64,000 nt of DNA from JAAXIE01 sp965204245 (GTDB lineage Bacteria; Chloroflexota; Dehalococcoidia; Lucifugimonadales; JAAXIE01): assembly GCA_965204245.1 (NCBI GenBank), contig CBDBED010000013.1:62001-126000 (forward strand). The letters are read 5' to 3'. The translations under genes and the position numbers were made by a program. Numbering within the stretch: the first letter of the stretch is position 1; the number at the start of each line of letters is the position of its first letter. The notes beneath the pieces are model-generated. The model saw only the letters and a list, made by a program, of their open reading frames with translations. It did no database searches and was not told the DNA's origin. This document shows, in pieces, positions 32,138 through 41,976 of this stretch.

Positions 32138-33495
32138 GTCGCAGAGTCCTTCTCATGCTGGTTGGGGTCGGGCCCGGCAGGGATTCTTGCAGGCCGGACT
32201 GCATAAACCAGCAAGCCGCCCAGAAGGAATGCGATGCCGCATATCAGCAGCATCCCCTCATAGCCCCGGTCACTGGCTCCCGCGTTCAGTGCGTCCACGC
32301 CAAATCCCAGCAACCGGGCCGCAGCCGCTCCTCCGGCAGTGGCTATGGCGGTGAGCCCCATGTGCTGTGCTGCCCTGGCGGGAGCTATTAAATTGGTGGC
32401 GAGTGCCCAGTCTGCGCTGAAGAAAGCTCCAGCCGCCACGCCGATTATCATCCCTCCCCCTATAGCCTCCAGCAGACTGTCGGTGGTCAGGAGAACGGCG
32501 ATGCCTATGGCCCCCATCAGACCCGAGATGGCGATGAGATGCCTGTGTCCGATGCGGTCGGAAGTCCGAGCGGTTCCCACGGCCCCTAGGAGTGCCGCCA
32601 CTCCAAAGATGATGCTGAGAAACCCGGCCGCCTCGGCAGGACTGTCCACCTCGATGACGTCCTGTAGGTAAAAGAGTCCGAAGGTCTCTATCACCCCAGT
32701 GGCCGCTAGGAAGAGGAAACGTGATGTCAGGTACCAGCCGAACCCAGGCGGCAGAAAACGGTCCCGGGGATCAGGTGTGGATGGCGGTTCGGTGGCGGGT
32801 CCTGCCGGCGCACGGTTGAGCGCTGCCGTAGCTGCAGCATCGGGTTCTTCGACAGTGGCAATCGTGAGGACCGTAGGAACAAAGTACAGGAATATCAGCA
32901 GACCAATGGCAGCCCAGATCCAGTGGAAGGTCTCGGGGGACTCATAGCGACCAGCAACGTATCCCACGGAACCCGCTATGGCCGCGATGCCCAGTATCTC
33001 GAGGAGAGTCTTTGTCCCGGATGCCACGCCTCGTCGGTCCGGGGGCACGCCATCCGGAATGAACGCTTGGTAGGGGCCTTGAGCGATGCTGACCCCAAGA
33101 GTGACAGCAATTAGCACCATCACGAACACGATGTAGTTGTTCGTCATCACCATGGCTGGCATGAGAACGCACGCCAGCATGGTACCTGCGATGATGTAGG
33201 GCATGCGTCGGCCTAGGGGAAGCCGTACCCGGTCGCTGACAGCCCCCATCACGGGAATCGCTACCACCGAGAACATCAGGGCGGCGAAAGTGGCAATGCC
33301 TAGATAGGTGTTTTTTCGGTCGTCAGGAACGAGGTCAAGAATCAATACCGGAGCAACTATGGCGGATATGGCGAAGGTGAACCCCCGCAATCCGAAGCTG
33401 TAGATACTGATATCGAAATAGTCGAGCAGGCGCGGCTTTTCGCTCGAATCCCCCAGCGTCTGGTCCACCCCGGCCATTTCACGGTCGTTACCCAC
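32134..33495 (-). CDS. MFS transporter
   Basis: 453 aa major-facilitator protein with 12 predicted spans in two halves joined by a Pro/Ala/Thr-rich cytoplasmic loop (AAATAALNRAPAGPATEPPS). First-half signature GAVSDRVRLPLGRRMPYIIAG matches the MFS loop 2-3 motif and recalls glycoside-pentoside-hexuronide/sucrose carriers (LGRRMPYI). The N-terminus is cytoplasmic. GTG start at 33495, or ATG at 33477; neither has a strong ribosome-binding site. It lies 42 bp after the GDPD gene and overlaps BtpA. Substrate unknown, sugar-like likely. Confidence 0.87.
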   Translation of the reverse strand: MGNDREMAGVDQTLGDSSEKPRLLDYFDISIYSFGLRGFTFAISAIVAPVLILDLVPDDRKNTYLGIATFAALMFSVVAIPVMGAVSDRVRLPLGRRMPYIIAGTMLACVLMPAMVMTNNYIVFVMVLIAVTLGVSIAQGPYQAFIPDGVPPDRRGVASGTKTLLEILGIAAIAGSVGYVAGRYESPETFHWIWAAIGLLIFLYFVPTVLTIATVEEPDAAATAALNRAPAGPATEPPSTPDPRDRFLPPGFGWYLTSRFLFLAATGVIETFGLFYLQDVIEVDSPAEAAGFLSIIFGVAALLGAVGTARTSDRIGHRHLIAISGLMGAIGIAVLLTTDSLLEAIGGGMIIGVAAGAFFSADWALATNLIAPARAAQHMGLTAIATAGGAAAARLLGFGVDALNAGASDRGYEGMLLICGIAFLLGGLLVYAVRPARIPAGPDPNQHEKDSAT

Positions 33496-33537
33496 CAGCG
33501 ACGCCCCACGGCCTTGATGCCAAGCAAATCGATGGCA

Positions 33538-34320
33538 TTACGCTCCTGAGGCAACCGGGAGCCGCGAGAGTTTCTGGTCGATGAGCTTCTTGGGGTTGTC
33601 GGTCACTACGGCATCAAGCCCCGTACGCCCCAATGCCTCCAAGTCGGTGCCCGCATCCACGTCCCACGCCATGACCGGCTTCCCTTGACCATGGAAATGG
33701 GCCAGAACCCTTTCATTGTAGGTATCCTCAGCCGGTACTGCCCAATGCGGGTTGGCCACAGGGCTCAACCACCTTGCTCGCAGGGGAATCGGATGCCTCT
33801 GCGCCCATATAAACCCCACAGTAGCCTGTGGCGCAGCGCAGCGCATGTAGTACAGCGACACTGGATTGAAGCTATGCACCAGCGTGGTCTTCCAGCGACG
33901 CTGTCGCTCTATCACCCGCGCGACATGCTCAGGCAGTTCCTTCATGCACTTTATCCGCGCCTTCAACTCAACGCATACCAAAAACTCAGGAGACAAGCTG
34001 TCAAAGACCTCCTCTAGCGTGGGTATGCGGTAAGCCCCGTCATCGCCCAATGAGAGGGAACGCAATTCTTGCATAGTGTGGCGCCCGATCCATCCATGGC
34101 CGTCGCTGGCCCGCTCCAGCCTGCGGTCATGGAACACCACAACCTCGTTGTCGCTGGTGAGATGCACATCCATCTCCACCGCATCCGCTCCCATTTCCAC
34201 AGCATCGAGAAAGGCAGGGATGCTGTTTTCTGGGGCGCGATGGTGAGCACCGCGATGGGCCACTATCAGAGGGTGTTCTTGGGAACCCGGCTGGACGCGC
34301 CAAGTTGCTTTTTCAGACAC
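33538..34320 (-). CDS. Glycerophosphodiester phosphodiesterase
   Basis: 260 aa GDPD TIM barrel. Catalytic and metal residues: LIVAHRGAHHRAPENS, EMDVHLTSDNEVVVFHD, and the C-terminal AWDVDAGTDLEALGRTGLDAVVTDNP. It releases glycerol-3-phosphate from deacylated phospholipids. No signal peptide, so cytoplasmic. GTG start with AAAGGA upstream. It heads the run with the MFS carrier and BtpA. The 183-bp upstream region (34321-34503) has a hairpin CGCACAT/ATGTGCG (34405-34426) and AT-rich patches but no clear consensus promoter. Confidence 0.92.
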   Translation of the reverse strand: MSEKATWRVQPGSQEHPLIVAHRGAHHRAPENSIPAFLDAVEMGADAVEMDVHLTSDNEVVVFHDRRLERASDGHGWIGRHTMQELRSLSLGDDGAYRIPTLEEVFDSLSPEFLVCVELKARIKCMKELPEHVARVIERQRRWKTTLVHSFNPVSLYYMRCAAPQATVGFIWAQRHPIPLRARWLSPVANPHWAVPAEDTYNERVLAHFHGQGKPVMAWDVDAGTDLEALGRTGLDAVVTDNPKKLIDQKLSRLPVASGA

Positions 34321-34503
34321 GCAGCGTCCTTTAATTTCTGGGGCTTCAAGTCTTCAGGGCCCCAGATTATGAGATGTCAGAAGGTGCCTCATATATTTGC
34401 ATGACCGCACATTTGTATGAATGTGCGCGGGTGCGCAAAAGTAAACCCCACGCCAGTTTACGGTGTCAAGGCGAAACCCTTGAGGGGCCTTCCTCGCAGG
34501 TTC

Positions 34504-34857
34504 TTAACCGAGAGGTTTGGCGAAGCTCAACTCGTGACCATCGGGGTCCGTCAGATGAAAATACCGTTCGCCCCAAGGAGCGTCCGCAGGGGACGTGTTC
34601 GGGGTAAGCCCGGAGGCCACCACGTGCCGGTGGGACGCGTCCACATCCGCCACATGGAAGATGGCCCGCCCCCACCAATGTGCCTCATAGTCCCTTCTCA
34701 GTGTCAGGTTCAGATAACCTTCTCCTACCTGAAAACTGCTAAATTCTCTATCAGGCCCCCCATACAGCAAATGGAATCCCGCCGCTTGGTAGAACTCCAC
34801 CGATCGGGCCATATCCCTCACGGCCAGCGTCACCGCACTGATGGACTCCAGTTCCAT
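34504..34857 (-). CDS. VOC/glyoxalase-family protein
   Basis: 117 aa single VOC module: AVTLAVRDMARSVEFYQAAG, RAIFHVADVDASHRHVV, RYFHLTDPDGHELSFAKPL. The metal Glu is in HELSFAKP. Short, as in fosfomycin- or bleomycin-resistance-like members, but no substrate can be named. It is divergent from the uracil-DNA glycosylase gene across 103 bp that carries a TATACT box (34924-34929) facing the glycosylase. Confidence 0.85.
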   Translation of the reverse strand: MELESISAVTLAVRDMARSVEFYQAAGFHLLYGGPDREFSSFQVGEGYLNLTLRRDYEAHWWGRAIFHVADVDASHRHVVASGLTPNTSPADAPWGERYFHLTDPDGHELSFAKPLG

Positions 34858-34960
34858 CTATAGATCCCTCCGCGAGAAGACAGCAGTCACCGTCTAAGGC
34901 AAGTCCGCCTCTGGAGTAGGGAGTATACTAGCCCATCCCGTCCCACACCGAAAGGAGCCC

Positions 34961-35666
34961 GTGGAGCCTCTGGAAAAGCTGAACAGTGACATCGTCGCCT
35001 GCACCAAGTGCAGCCGCCTGTCCGAGTATATCCGCGACGTAGGACGCAAAAAACGTCGCATGTACATGGACTGGGACTACTGGGCCCGTCCCATCCCCAG
35101 CTTTGGCACCGCAGACGCCCGTCTCCTTCTCTTGGGCTTGGCCCCCGCTGCCCATGGGCGGGAACCGTACCGGCAGGGCTTTTACCGGCGACCGCAGCGG
35201 CGACTGGGTATACGGAACATTACATAAGTTCGGCTTCGCTAACCAGCCCACCTCAGTGCATCGCGATGACGGCTTGGAAGCCCAAGACGTACTCATCAGC
35301 GCGGCAGCCCGCTGCGCGCCTCCTGCTAACAAGCCCACACCCGCCGAACTCGAAACATGCCGTCCCTACTTGGTGCGGGAGTTAGCCCTCCTCAAGGAAT
35401 TGCAGGTCGTCGTGGCCTTGGGCAAGATCGCCTTTGATGCGTTTCTGGTAGCCGCCCGCGACGCCAACATTGAGACTCCCAAGCCGCGCCCCCAGTTCGG
35501 CCACGGCTCCCTCTCTCGCCTCCCTAACGGACTCGTGCTGCTGGGCTCCTACCACCCCAGCCAGCAAAACACCCAGACTGGACGCCTCACCCGCCCCATG
35601 TTCGAAAGCATCTTCGCCAAGGTCAGAGAAATACTGGACGGGAACGAAGTTCCGCACTCGAAATAA
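34961..35666 (+). CDS. Family-V uracil-DNA glycosylase (UdgB-like), one-base frameshift at 35156-35158
   Basis: DNA-repair glycosylase with a 4Fe-4S cluster, removing uracil and related bases. First frame: VACTKCSRL (cluster Cys), PIPSFGTADARLLLLGLAPAAHG. After that the reading moves one frame: GNRTGRAFTGDRSGDWVYGTLHKFG (the UdgB block), later SAAARCAPPANKPTP and LVLLGSYHPSQQNTQTGRLT. One extra G in CATGGGCGGG explains the break; removing it restores HGGNRTGR. GTG start behind AAAGGAG. Either a very recent mutation or a base-call error in a short G run. Confidence 0.85.
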
Positions 35667-35745
35667 CGAAGCCCACCGCAACCTCTCGATCGCCCCAAAC
35701 CCCTTGAAAGCCCCTCAGTCCCGTCCCCTCCATGACAAAAGTCGC

Positions 35746-35776
35746 TTGACCCCCCTTGGCATCCCCACGTTAGAAT
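35746..35776 (+). promoter_or_regulatory. Putative promoter with long leader before the acylase
   Basis: TTGACC (35746-35751) and TAGAAT (35771-35776) with a slightly long 19-nt spacer. If used, the transcript has a leader of about 280 nt containing the TGGGAA inverted repeats before the acylase start at 36066. Confidence 0.45.
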
Positions 35777-35831
35777 CAATCAACTGCTCTCAGCATGGAT
35801 CTGCCCCCTGAGTCAAGTGTCAGGGCGCAAT

Positions 35832-36024
35832 CACAAAAATGGGAACAAAACTCAGCTATGCGCCAGCTACAAGAGTGGGAAAATGGGAATCGAATTAGAT
35901 ACGAAAAAAAACCGCGCCAGTACGATCCGATTCCCATTTTCTATCTGTCAACGGCCGTTTGCGGGAAGAATCCGGCAGGCCTTGGCTATGAAATGGGAAT
36001 AAAGTGGGAACATTATTCCCATTT
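35832..36024. repeat. Cluster of AAATGGGAA boxes forming two perfect inverted repeats
   Basis: GAAAATGGGAATCG (35879-35892) is matched by its exact complement at 35928-35941 (14 bp, 35-nt spacing). AAATGGGAATAA (35991-36002) is matched by its complement at 36013-36024 (12 bp, 10-nt loop). A further AAAATGGGAA lies at about 35837. The 35667-36065 gap is AT-richer than its surroundings, and I see no convincing gene in it. Confidence 0.75.
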
Positions 36025-36065
36025 TGTGGGACACTTCTACTATCCCAACACGGGAGCGTAACTCG

Positions 36066-38397
36066 ATGACCGCCAACATCACCAGCGAAACCCTCCAGTC
36101 CTCCCAGCCCGATACCACTTCCACCGTCTCGTTGCCCGGTCTCCAAAGCGAAGCCACCATATACCGTGACAAGCACGGCATCCCTCACGGACGCGCCGCC
36201 TCCACTTGGGACGCCTTCTTCCTTCAAGGCTTCTACACAGCACAAGACCGGTTATTCCAAATAGACTACGACCGCCGCCGCGCCTATGGCCGAGTCGCCG
36301 AATTGGTCGGCCCCGCCGCACTCGCGCAGGACAAGCTGATGCGCAGCTTCCGCTTGGAGGCCAGTGCCCAAGCCGACCTGCAGGTGGTGAGTGCCCCCAC
36401 CCTTCGGATGCTCGAAGCCTACGCCGCCGGCGTCAACGCCTTCATAGAGACTACCGCTACACTACCCATCGAATACCAGATACTCGAGGCCTCCCCCGAA
36501 TCCTGGCGCCCCCACGATTCCCTGGGTGTGTTCAAGATTCGCCACATCCTCATGGGAGTTTTCGAGCAGAAGTTGTGGCGTGCCAAACTGCTCCGTCAGG
36601 TCGGGGCCGAAAAAATGGCCGCCCTGTGCCCCGGCTACCAGCAGGGCCAGTTGGTCATAGTGCCGACCGGCAAGGAATACGAAGGAGTAGTCGATGGCGT
36701 CGCCGACCTCCTGCGCGAAGCCGAGACTTGGATCCAGCCCATGGAGACAATCGAAGTGGGCAGCAACAACTGGGTGCTGGCAGGCCCACGCACCGCATCC
36801 GGCGCGCCCATTCTGGCAGGCGACCCCCATCGCTCCCTCGATACCCCCAACGTCTACTACCAGAACCACGTCGCCTGCCCCGATTTCGACGTCATCGGCC
36901 TTTCCTTCCCCGGTGTCCCGGGCTTCCCGCATTTCGGGCATAACGACCGCGTGGCATGGTGCGTCACCCACACCGGTGCGGACTACCAAGACCTCTACTT
37001 GGAGCGCCTGCGACCCGGCGCTCCCCCAACCTACGAGTTCAACGACCAGTGGCTCCCCTTGGAACTCCACCACGAGACCATCGAAGTACGGGGCCAATCC
37101 TCTGTGCAAATCGACGTCCCGGTCACCCACCACGGTCCCGTTATTGGTGGCGGCGTGGAGACGGGCGTGGGTCTCTCCTTCCGCTACACCGCCACCTGTG
37201 AGGCCCAACCTTGGGCCGACGCTCTCCTGAACATGCTGAAGGTGGATTCCACCACCGCCATGGACGAGTCAATGCGCTGCTGGGTCGACCCGGCCAATAA
37301 CTTCCTCTACGCCGATGTTGACGGCAACATCGCCTACCTCACCCGCGGCCGCATTCCCGTGCGAAACGAAGCCAACCGCTGGGTACCCGTGCCAGGCTGG
37401 GACGGCGACCACGAGTGGGAAGGCGACGTGCCCTTTTGCCGAGCTACCCCGTTCCACAAACCCCAACTGCAACTACATCGTCACCGCCAACAACCGCGTG
37501 GTTGGCGAAGACTATCCCCACTACATCGCCTTGGACTTTGCCTCAGGCTTCCGTGCCGACCGCCTGACCCATCGCCTTCTCAAGCTTGCCGGAGCCACGG
37601 TGGAGGACATGGCCGGCATGCACTCGGAGAAGACCTCCATCCCAGCCGTCTTCTATGCCCCAAAGCTAGCTGCGATGGAAGTCGACCATCCCTTGGCTGG
37701 ACCGGCCCGAAAGGCCCTAGCCCACTGGGACGGCCAGATGTCGCCCGACCTAGTGGCTCCAACAATCTATGCCGCTACCCGCGACCGCTTGGTTCGCAAG
37801 GTGCTGGAACCCATCTTGGGCCCCTTGGCCGCCGAGGCCTTCAGTCCCACCGGACGAGGCGGTCCGGGGCACGTAGCCCGCCTGCGCTCCCATTTCCCAA
37901 GGATGGTCCAAGCAGACGATCCCTCTCTGCTGCCCTCCGGCGCAACTTGGAAATCGCTACTTCCCGAAGCTTTCGCCGAGGCCCTGGAGGAGCTGACAGG
38001 CAGGCTGGGCCCCTACATTGAAGCTTGGCTCTGGGGCAAGGTTCATCACACCCGCCCTCGCCACCCGCTGAGCGCCTTCTTCCCTGAACTCGAAGCGCTG
38101 CTGGACCCTCCCCAAGTGCCCATGGGCGGCGATGGCGACACGCCCCAAGCAGGCTCCTATTCGCCGGGAGACCAGTTTGTCCTGACCAGCATGTCCGTCT
38201 CCCGTTATGCCTTCGACATTGCCGACTGGGAGAACTCCAAGTGGGTTGTGCCTCTGGGCTCCTCGGGCCACCCCGGCAGCACCCACTACGCCGACCAAGC
38301 CCCGGTATGGCAACAAGTCCAGATGCTCCCCATGACCTACCGGTGGGACACGCTGGAGGCACAAGCCGAGTCGCGCCAGACAGTTCGCCCCGGCTAG
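36066..38397 (+). CDS. Penicillin acylase-family hydrolase, one-base frameshift at 37434-37437
   Basis: About 776 aa when joined; an N-terminal-nucleophile amidase made as a precursor that cleaves itself. Alpha part: EATIYRDKHGIPHGRA, FLQGFYTAQDRLFQIDYDRR. The processing site and nucleophile Ser lie in EVGSNNWVLAG; further VTHHGPVIGG. The first frame fails after GDVPF; the other frame continues AELPRSTNPNCNYIVTANN to the end. One extra T in CCCTTTTGCC accounts for it. No secretion signal is evident, unlike many relatives. Substrates may be acyl-homoserine lactones or other amides. Confidence 0.85.
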
Positions 38398-39425
38398 CTT
38401 TGTGTGGTTCGACTGGGCGCTGACGCACTCAACGAGGCAGGCACCCGACGCCGCGCCAACTGCGCCAGCCCGTCACTCGACAGCACCATCCCTACCACCA
38501 GCATTGGCGGCAGAAAAATCACCGCATGCATCAGGAAGGCGAAAGGCACCGCATCTATCCTCGCTACGTCGAAGAACCCCAGTGTGTAGATGATCGCAAA
38601 CTCGAAGGTGCCTGCCGCCCCCGGTGCTGAAGGCACCGAGTTAACGAACAGCGCGGCCGCAGCGAACATCACAGTCATCGCCAGCACGTTCACATCCAGC
38701 CCCAAACCCCGTGCCATGAGCCAGCCACTCAGTCCCAAACACAACCAGTGCACCACCGTCGACGAGAAGCATGCAAGCAGCCGGGCCCGCTCATGACGCA
38801 GGCTGGCCATTGCTTGGGTCCAGCGCTCGAAAGCCGGTATCTTGCCCACCAATGGAAGCGTGGGCACGCCTCGCACTATGAAATAGAACGCCCCTAGACT
38901 GACGATCCCCAAAATCAGCGAGCCGCTCAGTTGTATGCTGAGGCCCCTCAGTTGCGGTAGCAGGGCAACACCGGCACCCATCAGCACTGCCGTAGCCACG
39001 ATGTCCAGCATGTGCTCGGTGGCCAGCGTCGCCAGCGCAGTCGGCCCCGGCACCTTGTACCGGCCCGTCACCATCGCCATCTGTATGGGCTCGCTCAGAA
39101 CCCGCACCGGCAGCATGTTGTTGATGCCCGTGCCCACGTTCTGCGTCACTGCCAGTTGCAGCACCGTCACCTTCTCGTGAACGAACAGCACCCGCCACCG
39201 GAGTGCCCTGAAGAACAAACTCGCGAGATACGCCCCAAGCCCCAGCAGGGCAAGTCCAATGGACAACTCGTCAAACGCCCGGTGTACCTCTCCCCAGTCC
39301 AAAGCACGCAGGGCTAGGTATCCCAGGATCAAGCTGAAGCAGGCACCCACCGCAAAGCGCAGCCACCAGGGGGTGCGCTTTGCCAAGGAGACGGCCGACT
39401 GCACCAGCCTAGTCAGTCCTGACAC
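38394..39425 (-). CDS. YbhN/UPF0104-type integral membrane protein
   Basis: 343 aa with about eight hydrophobic spans, of the lysylphosphatidylglycerol-synthase transmembrane/flippase-like family. Family blocks: ASLFFRALRWRVLF, TGINNMLPVRVLSEPI and FVNSVPSAPGAAGTFE (the conserved PSAPG turn). Members are associated with lipid or lipid-linked sugar transfer across the membrane; no catalytic domain is attached here. GTG start. It overlaps the convergent acylase end by 4 bp and ends in a basic tail (ARRRVPASL). Confidence 0.85.
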   Translation of the reverse strand: MSGLTRLVQSAVSLAKRTPWWLRFAVGACFSLILGYLALRALDWGEVHRAFDELSIGLALLGLGAYLASLFFRALRWRVLFVHEKVTVLQLAVTQNVGTGINNMLPVRVLSEPIQMAMVTGRYKVPGPTALATLATEHMLDIVATAVLMGAGVALLPQLRGLSIQLSGSLILGIVSLGAFYFIVRGVPTLPLVGKIPAFERWTQAMASLRHERARLLACFSSTVVHWLCLGLSGWLMARGLGLDVNVLAMTVMFAAAALFVNSVPSAPGAAGTFEFAIIYTLGFFDVARIDAVPFAFLMHAVIFLPPMLVVGMVLSSDGLAQLARRRVPASLSASAPSRTTQS

Positions 39426-39454
39426 GGACCATACTCGCGCAGAAAAAACCGGCC

Positions 39455-40516
39455 CTAGAAATGGCTGGTGATTTCTTGGTGGCCGCCGTTCTCCGTGAAG
39501 GCTTCCTCCATGTACAGTCCGCTGGACTGCATTATCGGCGTATCTTGGATGGAGAACAGGATGGCCGGCTCATCGCCCTCACTGGCATGCTCATGCCACC
39601 GCCATGACGGCACCACGAAGAAATCACCCTTCGTCCAGTCGAACCGCTGACCGTCAATGACCGAGTAGCCCTGGCCCTCGTGCACATGGTAGACGGAGCT
39701 GTTCGTCTGGCGGTGGGCCTTGGTGCGCACGCCTGGCCTCACCATCTGCACCCAGCACGACATGGTCGACAGCACAGGCCCGCCCGACGAGGGATTCGTG
39801 AACTCCATGGCAACGTCATCGAAGGGACTCGCGCCCACCTGCGCGAGGTCATGCAAGGCTCGGTAGGTGTCCGCCCAGTGAAAGTGGTACAGCGGAGACC
39901 AGCTTTCGGTATGCGTCTCCCAAGCAGGTTTCAGACCGCCAGAGGCATAGCGGTGCCGAGTGTTGCCAACGCCAACCACAGGATGCCGGTCTTCCGGGTA
40001 GTCCTCATAGAAGATGGCGTCTAGCGACCGTACCACAGGCCAGTCCAAGCCATCCATCCAGATCATCGGCTCGGCCCCCTCATGGCCGTGGTCGTGCCAA
40101 GTCCACGCCGGCGTGAGGATTAAATCTCCCCGCTCCATATAGCACTGGTCGCCGTTCACTGCTGTGTAGGCCCCTTCGCCCTTGATGATCCAGCGTATCG
40201 CAGTGGGGCTGTGGCGGTGGGCCGGAGCCACCTCTCCCGGAAGGATTAACTGCACCGCAGCCGACATTGTCGGCGTGGTGCCCATCTTGCCCTGCAGCCC
40301 GGGGTTGGCCAGTCGCAGCACACGGCGCTCCACCTCGCGGCTATGGGTCACCAGTTCGCCCGCCCTCAGGGCCAGCGGCTCCAAGTCTGTCCACTTCCAC
40401 AGATACGGCTGCGGCTTCCACTCCACGGACATGCTCCGTCGCCAACCCGGAATCAGGTTGGTCTGGTCCACGATATCGTAGAACTTCTCCATCTCCTCAG
40501 GTGAGTGAGTGGTCAT
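39455..40516 (-). CDS. Gentisate 1,2-dioxygenase-like bicupin
   Basis: 353 aa with two cupin domains. First cupin metal ligands: APAHRHSPTAIRWIIKGEG and WHDHGHEG; second cupin: KAHRQTNSSVYHVHEG and WRWHEHAS. Length and the start (MEKFYDIVDQTNLIPGW) match gentisate/salicylate dioxygenases, which open the aromatic ring with Fe(II) and O2. It shows that the organism uses oxygen for aromatic breakdown. Good site GGAGGGGAG before the ATG. It is monocistronic or co-transcribed with the YbhN-like gene 29 bp away. Confidence 0.88.
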   Translation of the reverse strand: MTTHSPEEMEKFYDIVDQTNLIPGWRRSMSVEWKPQPYLWKWTDLEPLALRAGELVTHSREVERRVLRLANPGLQGKMGTTPTMSAAVQLILPGEVAPAHRHSPTAIRWIIKGEGAYTAVNGDQCYMERGDLILTPAWTWHDHGHEGAEPMIWMDGLDWPVVRSLDAIFYEDYPEDRHPVVGVGNTRHRYASGGLKPAWETHTESWSPLYHFHWADTYRALHDLAQVGASPFDDVAMEFTNPSSGGPVLSTMSCWVQMVRPGVRTKAHRQTNSSVYHVHEGQGYSVIDGQRFDWTKGDFFVVPSWRWHEHASEGDEPAILFSIQDTPIMQSSGLYMEEAFTENGGHQEITSHF

Positions 40517-40598
40517 CTCCCCTCCTGTACATGCCGCCTTTCAACCGGGCATCAGTTGGATGTGAGTGTAGCATAGCAAGTGGACATGGTCTCCATGG

Positions 40599-41792
40599 CT
40601 ATCCGAAGCTGTATGGAGTCCACGGCTGCTGTTGGACTGCGAAAACCCGGTCAGCCTGCAACAGGGCCCCACGCACATCTTCGTCTACAACACCAGCCCC
40701 GCAAAGGGTGGTAAATGACACTCCCCCCAGATAGGCTGAAGCTAGGGCCGCCACACTCAGCGTCAGGTGGGGCGAGGCTTCAGTGGGATGACACACCGCT
40801 CCCTCCGGAGATGCCTCCAGTTCAAACCTGTGCTGGTTCCAAGGACAGCAGTCGTCCTTGACCTCCAACACGAGCCGTCCCGTCTCCATATAGGTCCGGA
40901 GCTCCAGCGCCGCCGCCACGTCTACCAGCCTCAGCCACAGCCCGTCGCGCACATACCTTTGCAGGCGCCGTGGATCGGCCAGCATCCAAGGCAGGGCATC
41001 GTCGAGGGGGCGCTTCACCGCCTCAGTGGTGCGCATTAAATCCGTGTCGAAGCAAAACCTCCACAGGGCGGCGCTCGCCTCCCTCGTGGTGGACATAAGC
41101 TCGTGTACTACCACGACTCCCCCGCCCGTCCGGTAGTTGGCATACCCGTCAATCCGGTCACCTTCCATATAGGCGGCATAAAACAGTCCTCCCGGCCCCC
41201 CCTCCTGGTGTTCGCGGGCCTGGGAGTCCCGCTCCCACCTGAACGCTGATCGCTGGAAAACCCCGGCCCGGCCCTCGGTACCGCGACGGAAGACCTCCGG
41301 TAGCTTCTTGCCGATATCCGCCGGGTCCACGAAAACGATTCTCCCGGGCGTCTCATAGGGTCGTGCGTAAGCATTGTGCTGCCGTTCAAGGCTCCACGTC
41401 TCGTGGAGCGTCCCCACCCCATACCCATACCTGCCGTATATCGAACTCTCCGAGCAGAAGAGGCCCGCCAGCGATTCCCCACGCTGGTGAAAGTCGTTGA
41501 GTTGGTGCAGCATCATCTGGGTCATGATGCCTCGCCTCCGGTGCGTCGGTTGCACCGCCACGTTGGCAACCCCCGCGAGGACCGCCGTTCCCCCAGGGAC
41601 TGACATCTCCAATCGGTGGGAATGGGACCCTCCCACAATTGCCCCATCCTCAAACACGGCTACGGAGCGGTCGAGGTCGAAGTTCGGGCGCAACGCATTC
41701 GGGTCGACGGCCAGCCGGTTGCCGTAGGCTCTGGCTTCCGCCCGCGTCCACGGCTCGAACTCGTCGTCGGTAACCTGCCGCAATTCCAACAT
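40599..41792 (-). CDS. Eis-like GNAT N-acetyltransferase
   Basis: About 397 aa. N-terminal GNAT domain with acetyl-CoA loop VAVQPTHRRRGIMTQMM, a second GNAT-like domain (RGGVE-type core around GYANYRTGGGVVVV) and a C-terminal sterol-carrier-like domain (HLTLSVAALASAYLGG). This three-part layout is the Eis family, which acetylates amines such as aminoglycosides. The ATG at 41792 is preferred (GGGAG about 11 nt upstream); a TTG at 41822 is in frame. The 184-bp gap before it holds nothing I recognise. Confidence 0.87.
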   Translation of the reverse strand: MLELRQVTDDEFEPWTRAEARAYGNRLAVDPNALRPNFDLDRSVAVFEDGAIVGGSHSHRLEMSVPGGTAVLAGVANVAVQPTHRRRGIMTQMMLHQLNDFHQRGESLAGLFCSESSIYGRYGYGVGTLHETWSLERQHNAYARPYETPGRIVFVDPADIGKKLPEVFRRGTEGRAGVFQRSAFRWERDSQAREHQEGGPGGLFYAAYMEGDRIDGYANYRTGGGVVVVHELMSTTREASAALWRFCFDTDLMRTTEAVKRPLDDALPWMLADPRRLQRYVRDGLWLRLVDVAAALELRTYMETGRLVLEVKDDCCPWNQHRFELEASPEGAVCHPTEASPHLTLSVAALASAYLGGVSFTTLCGAGVVDEDVRGALLQADRVFAVQQQPWTPYSFG

Positions 41793-41976
41793 CAGGTACT
41801 GCTCTCCCTCGGCATTGGTCAACTTCTCGGCGTCTAGGGATTATAGGCCATGCGGCCCCCAAGGGCATGGCATCCTTTGAATCGGTTCCGCAGTCCGCTG
41901 CCAAACGTTGGCTCGCGCCGGGTTCCTGCGTCGGCCCACAACCTGATGCCAGCACGTGTCACCCGTTGCCAACAAC

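Noticed and set aside
34321..34503. Possible small RNA or tRNA around the CGCACAT/ATGTGCG hairpin
   Set aside because: There is one hairpin only, with no tRNA loop sequences or terminator, so it is noted within the GDPD entry.
35795..36061. Small 88-aa frame before the acylase
   Set aside because: It runs through the inverted repeats, which give its repeated MGIKWE-like strings, and has no start site or similarity I recognise.
37430..37440. Programmed frameshift in the acylase
   Set aside because: CCCTTTTGCC lacks a slippery heptamer with a stimulatory structure that I can see; a base error or mutation is simpler.
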